Below are positions 60,935 through 64,000 of a stretch of 64,000 bases of DNA, in pieces. Each line of letters begins with the position of its first letter. Positions within the stretch are counted from its first letter, which is position 1. Both the position numbers and the translations under genes were made by a program. Where the stretch lies: assembly GCF_901411515.1 (NCBI RefSeq), contig NZ_CABDUX010000001.1, positions 1,674,001 through 1,738,000 on the forward strand. The letters run 5' to 3'. The notes below the pieces were generated by a model that was given only the letters and a program-made list of their open reading frames with translations, ran no database searches and was not told where the DNA came from. This stretch comes from Raoultibacter phocaeensis (GTDB lineage Bacteria; Actinomycetota; Coriobacteriia; Coriobacteriales; Eggerthellaceae).

Positions 60935-62341
60935 TCACAGCTCCCGCACCATCTCGACGATTTCTTCCCGAGCATGTACATCGAGTTTGGCGTAGATGTG
61001 CCTGATGTGACTTTTCGCGGTGCCATTCGAGATGAAAAGCGCTTCCTCGACTTCGGCGATGCTTTTGTCTTGCGCAAGCAGGACGAGCACCTCTTCTTCC
61101 CGCTGCGTCAAGCCAAACCGATGGGCGATAATCGAGCATTTTCCTTGTAGCGTTTCGAAAAACTCCTCGACGGTATCGCTTTTCTTTGCGGGAAGCGGGT
61201 TGATGCCCCAGGTACTAGTAAAATCTTTATCGGAGAGGAAAAACATCGCGCACGTCGCGATAAGCACGATCGTGCATGCCCCGAGCACTGCTTTGTCGTT
61301 GAAACCTAGTGACGTGGCCCAAGAGTATCCGTATGCGGCGGCGATGCTTGCCAGTACGCGAAATGCGCGTGTTAAGCCAAACAACCAAATGGCGGTGACG
61401 CCGTAGGTGTAAGAGATGTTGCTGAGTACGATGAGCGTGAGGATGACGAATCCCGAAAATCCAGCGTTGATCAATATGTTGCCGATTCCGTCGAAACCGG
61501 TGAAGAACGAGATGAGCAGAAACCCGGCGATCATGAGCGGCGGCGTAACTTTGTAGAGCAAGCGGGCATCGAACCTGTCGAACAGAAACACATTGCATAC
61601 GAGCACGACTGCCGCAATCAGCAGCATGCCGAGCATGCCCACGTCGTTCGAATCGAAACTCATCGATCTGCTCAGCGTCGAGGCGAATGCGTACACCGCA
61701 AGGAGGATGGAGGGCCGTATGGGAAACGTCCAGTGGGACTGGGCGCTTTCCTTCACCTCCTCCGCCTGGTTGGGTAGGAGTCGTACGCTTAATGAAAACA
61801 TCACCATCGAAACGACGGGCAGAAGCGCGATGGAGGCCATCTGCCACAACGAATCGAGCAACGAGACGGCATAGAACAAAACGGCTGCGAGCACGAAGGA
61901 ACTCGAATAGAAAATGCTCGCATCCCTTCGGGGGAGGCTCGCGTACAGTTCGCTCCAGAGCAATATGAGCAGCGATGTGCCCGCGCCGACGAGCGCATTG
62001 CCGATCACGAACAGAAGGGCCTCGGCTGGAGCGCCGAGCGGGGCGAGCGAGGCGATGACGGTTCCGAGAAACGAGCTGGCACCAGCCGTCCATACAAATC
62101 CCTTCTTGGTGGAAATGGGAGCGATTCTCCGTGCGAATAAGGCTGCAAGCGTCAAGCAGATAAGATTGGCGAAATTAGACAGGATGAGCGAATCGAGCGC
62201 TCGGTCGGACGTCTCGAATACGCTCGTCGAGAAATGGATGGTGAAGAGCCAGGCGAGGTACACGCCCACGCCGAGAAACCGCAAAGGAAACAAACCTGCC
62301 TTTGACAAAATGAGATCCCTGTCCGTTGAAGTGCTTTCCAT
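60935..62341 (-). CDS. Membrane-bound LuxR-type transcriptional regulator
   Basis: 468 residues from ATG with GGAAAGGG upstream. Membrane domain to about 370, then SDKDFTSTWGI and the LuxR helix-turn-helix (about 400-465: LTQREEEVLVLLAQDKS, NGTAKSHIRHIYAKL). Close to the regulator at 23169 by these motifs. It is divergent from the FAD reductase at 62647. The gap has a 20-bp inverted repeat and elements shared with the 24.7-kb gap. Confidence 0.9.
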   Translation of the reverse strand: MESTSTDRDLILSKAGLFPLRFLGVGVYLAWLFTIHFSTSVFETSDRALDSLILSNFANLICLTLAALFARRIAPISTKKGFVWTAGASSFLGTVIASLAPLGAPAEALLFVIGNALVGAGTSLLILLWSELYASLPRRDASIFYSSSFVLAAVLFYAVSLLDSLWQMASIALLPVVSMVMFSLSVRLLPNQAEEVKESAQSHWTFPIRPSILLAVYAFASTLSRSMSFDSNDVGMLGMLLIAAVVLVCNVFLFDRFDARLLYKVTPPLMIAGFLLISFFTGFDGIGNILINAGFSGFVILTLIVLSNISYTYGVTAIWLFGLTRAFRVLASIAAAYGYSWATSLGFNDKAVLGACTIVLIATCAMFFLSDKDFTSTWGINPLPAKKSDTVEEFFETLQGKCSIIAHRFGLTQREEEVLVLLAQDKSIAEVEEALFISNGTAKSHIRHIYAKLDVHAREEIVEMVREL

Positions 62342-62441
62342 GACATCCCTTTCCCTACCCGCAAGCGATTATAGCAAGCCAGGCGGCGCGCGTCGTACCG
62401 AATGGCAGGGCAACCTTGTGTGGGGTTGCAAAAGCGCTTGG

Positions 62442-62481
62442 CTGATCAGCTAAAACGATGGGGGATGATAAATATCATCCC
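62442..62481. promoter_or_regulatory. Palindromes between LuxR regulator and FAD reductase
   Basis: GCTGATCAGC (62441-62450), then TCAGCTAAAACGATG (62446-62460), then a perfect inverted repeat GGGATGATA-AA-TATCATCCC (62462-62481). The first two resemble elements at 24682 and 24791. The 305-bp gap holds no gene. Confidence 0.5.
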
Positions 62482-62646
62482 TCGAAAGCCGATGATCACC
62501 CACGTTCTCTTCTCGTGAAACCGGGCGGTTCGTCCCACAATGGCGCTGCCGATCGCCCGAGCGAAGCCGAAAGTGGCGTCTGCGGGCGAATGGCACGAAA
62601 GCATACGGGTTCGCGGTAGGAACCCAAGAACGAAAGGGGAACGATT

Positions 62647-64000
62647 ATGGGAAGTGTCGACACAGCGCACATGAGCCGCCGTGGTTTTCTGGCGCTCGGA
62701 ACAACGGCTGCGGCGACAGTCGCAGCGGCATCGCTTGCGGGATGCTCGCCTTCGGGCGAGGCGAAGGCGGACGCAGCAAAGGGAAGCGGAGCCATCGACG
62801 GCATGGCCGTGTACGCCGATGGACGAGTGAGTGCACCAGAGCTCGAAAGCTCGGTTGCCGTAGCGGAGCCTATCACCGAGTATGCTGAGGAATTGAGCTT
62901 CGACGTGGTGGTTGTGGGGGCTGGAACCACGGGTATTCCTGCCGCTTTAGCTGCCCACGAAGCGGGCGCTAAGGTAGCGGTGCTCCAGAAAGAGGCAAAC
63001 CCTGTGGCGCAGGGCATGCTTGCCGCACGGGTTGTCAAGGGGCAGAGTGCGGAGGCGGGCATTGCAGCCTACATCCACGAAATGCACGAGCTCAATGCCC
63101 ATCAACCCGATATGGCACTGCTCAAAGAGTTCGCCGATACTTCGGAAGAGGTTCTCGATTGGTATGAAGCTAAGCTTGCCGAAATCGGCTTCGATGCGTG
63201 CAAGGAAAGCGATTCGATGGATCATGTGTACGAAGACGGCAACTGCTACGTGCAAGGTCTGCTGTTTTCTGACAGCATGCAGGCTCCGACGACGGCGCTT
63301 GCCGAGCAAGCGGCCAAAGACGGCGTCGAATTCTTTTACAACACCCCAGCGGTGCAGCTTGCGGTCGAAGACGGAAAAGTGACGGGCGTCATCGGTTTTG
63401 CGGAAGACGGGGCATACAAAAAATTTTCTGCCGCAAAAGGCGTGATTCTCGCGACGGGAGATTTTCAGAACAACGATGCCATGCTCGCTAAATACGTTCC
63501 CGATGCGCTCGTGTTCAACCGCAAACAGATCAACAAGACGGGCGACGGCCACCTGATCGGACTGTTGGCGGGAGCCGTTATGGAGCCCGGCGGCCACAGC
63601 AAGATGATCCACGGCGGCAAAGGGTGTTTTCGCGAAGAGCCTCTTTTGGCTGTTAACGTCAATGGAGAACGGTTTATGTACGAAGACGTTCCTTACGGTG
63701 CGCGCAATACGATCCTGCGCGATCAGCCGGAGCATCGCATGGTGACCTTGTTCGATGCGAATTATTCCGACCAGATATACAGTTGGGGAAGCGATCCGAC
63801 GGTGCCGACCGTGGCGAACGGTACTCCCGAGAAGATCGCCGCATTCGTAGAGGACGGCACGCTTCTGCAGGCTGACAGCATCGAGGAGCTTGCGCAGGCT
63901 GCAGGCTTGCCGGTCGAGGCGACCGTCGCGACGGTCGAACGCTACAACGAGCTATGCGAATTGGGGGTCGATCTCGATTTCGGGAAGGCATCCAAGTACA
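62647..64000 (+). CDS. Tat-exported FAD-dependent reductase (3' end outside window)
   Basis: 451 codons visible from ATG, with AGGGGAACG upstream, open to the right edge. Tat signal SRRGFLALG (RR at 10-11) ending in LAGC. FAD motif VVVVGAGTTGIPAALAAH (about 86-103). Capping domain GERFMYEDVPYGARN; Asn of the usual RFxNE is Tyr, and the fumarate-reductase Arg position is Tyr, although an Arg lies three residues on. The C-terminal flavin loop is missing from the window. Divergent from a LuxR regulator. The visible part shows no haem or FMN domain. Confidence 0.88.
   Translation, partial: MGSVDTAHMSRRGFLALGTTAAATVAAASLAGCSPSGEAKADAAKGSGAIDGMAVYADGRVSAPELESSVAVAEPITEYAEELSFDVVVVGAGTTGIPAALAAHEAGAKVAVLQKEANPVAQGMLAARVVKGQSAEAGIAAYIHEMHELNAHQPDMALLKEFADTSEEVLDWYEAKLAEIGFDACKESDSMDHVYEDGNCYVQGLLFSDSMQAPTTALAEQAAKDGVEFFYNTPAVQLAVEDGKVTGVIGFAEDGAYKKFSAAKGVILATGDFQNNDAMLAKYVPDALVFNRKQINKTGDGHLIGLLAGAVMEPGGHSKMIHGGKGCFREEPLLAVNVNGERFMYEDVPYGARNTILRDQPEHRMVTLFDANYSDQIYSWGSDPTVPTVANGTPEKIAAFVEDGTLLQADSIEELAQAAGLPVEATVATVERYNELCELGVDLDFGKASKY

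Noticed and set aside
1-64000. CRISPR arrays, tRNA or rRNA genes
   Set aside because: No regularly spaced repeat array and no cloverleaf or rRNA-like sequence was recognised by eye; short tandem repeats at 3880 and 54840 have no spacers.

Overview
The window looks like the chromosome of an anaerobic gut actinobacterium of the family Eggerthellaceae (Eggerthella / Gordonibacter / Raoultibacter type; I cannot fix the genus). The reasons are the high GC content, many Tat-exported FAD reductases and molybdopterin oxidoreductases, and an expanded family of membrane-embedded LuxR-type regulators.

Layout. 1-4.2 kb: a Tat-exported molybdopterin oxidoreductase (cut by the left edge) divergent from a membrane LuxR regulator. 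4.4-6.1 kb: an IS3-family element. 6.4-19.7 kb: mostly housekeeping genes (alr, family-4 uracil-DNA glycosylase, corA, a putative pentameric-channel-like protein, a LysR regulator, a small membrane protein, nfnAB), then an overlapping operon of an N-formylglutamate-amidohydrolase-like protein, an ATP-grasp ligase, an unrecognised barrel/membrane protein and folC. 19.7-38.5 kb: an array of five membrane LuxR regulators and five Tat-signal FAD reductases, with an RHH/PIN toxin-antitoxin pair. 38.7-51.6 kb: a catechol-dehydroxylase-like region with a PucR-type regulator, two MFS transporters, two cytoplasmic molybdopterin oxidoreductases, two identical copies of a small Fe-S partner and four tiny zinc-ribbon proteins. 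52.3-54.6 kb: a VanG/VanC-like D-Ala-D-X ligase coupled to a membrane acyltransferase. 55-64 kb: two more regulator/reductase pairs separated by an IS1595-family element with a clean 8-bp target duplication; the last reductase is cut by the right edge.

How it works together (inference). There are eight regulators with about a dozen membrane segments plus a C-terminal LuxR helix-turn-helix, and eight Tat-signal oxidoreductases (seven FAD, one Mo). They are mostly arranged as neighbouring pairs, and several shared intergenic regions carry their own inverted repeat. The simplest reading is a bank of substrate-inducible anaerobic respiratory modules: a membrane regulator senses a substrate and switches on one extracytoplasmic reductase. 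None of the FAD proteins shows its own haem or FMN-binding domain, so electrons must come from shared partners elsewhere. The two cytoplasmic Mo enzymes follow a different plan: transporter + catalytic subunit + small ferredoxin-like protein + zinc-ribbon protein, under a PucR-like regulator.
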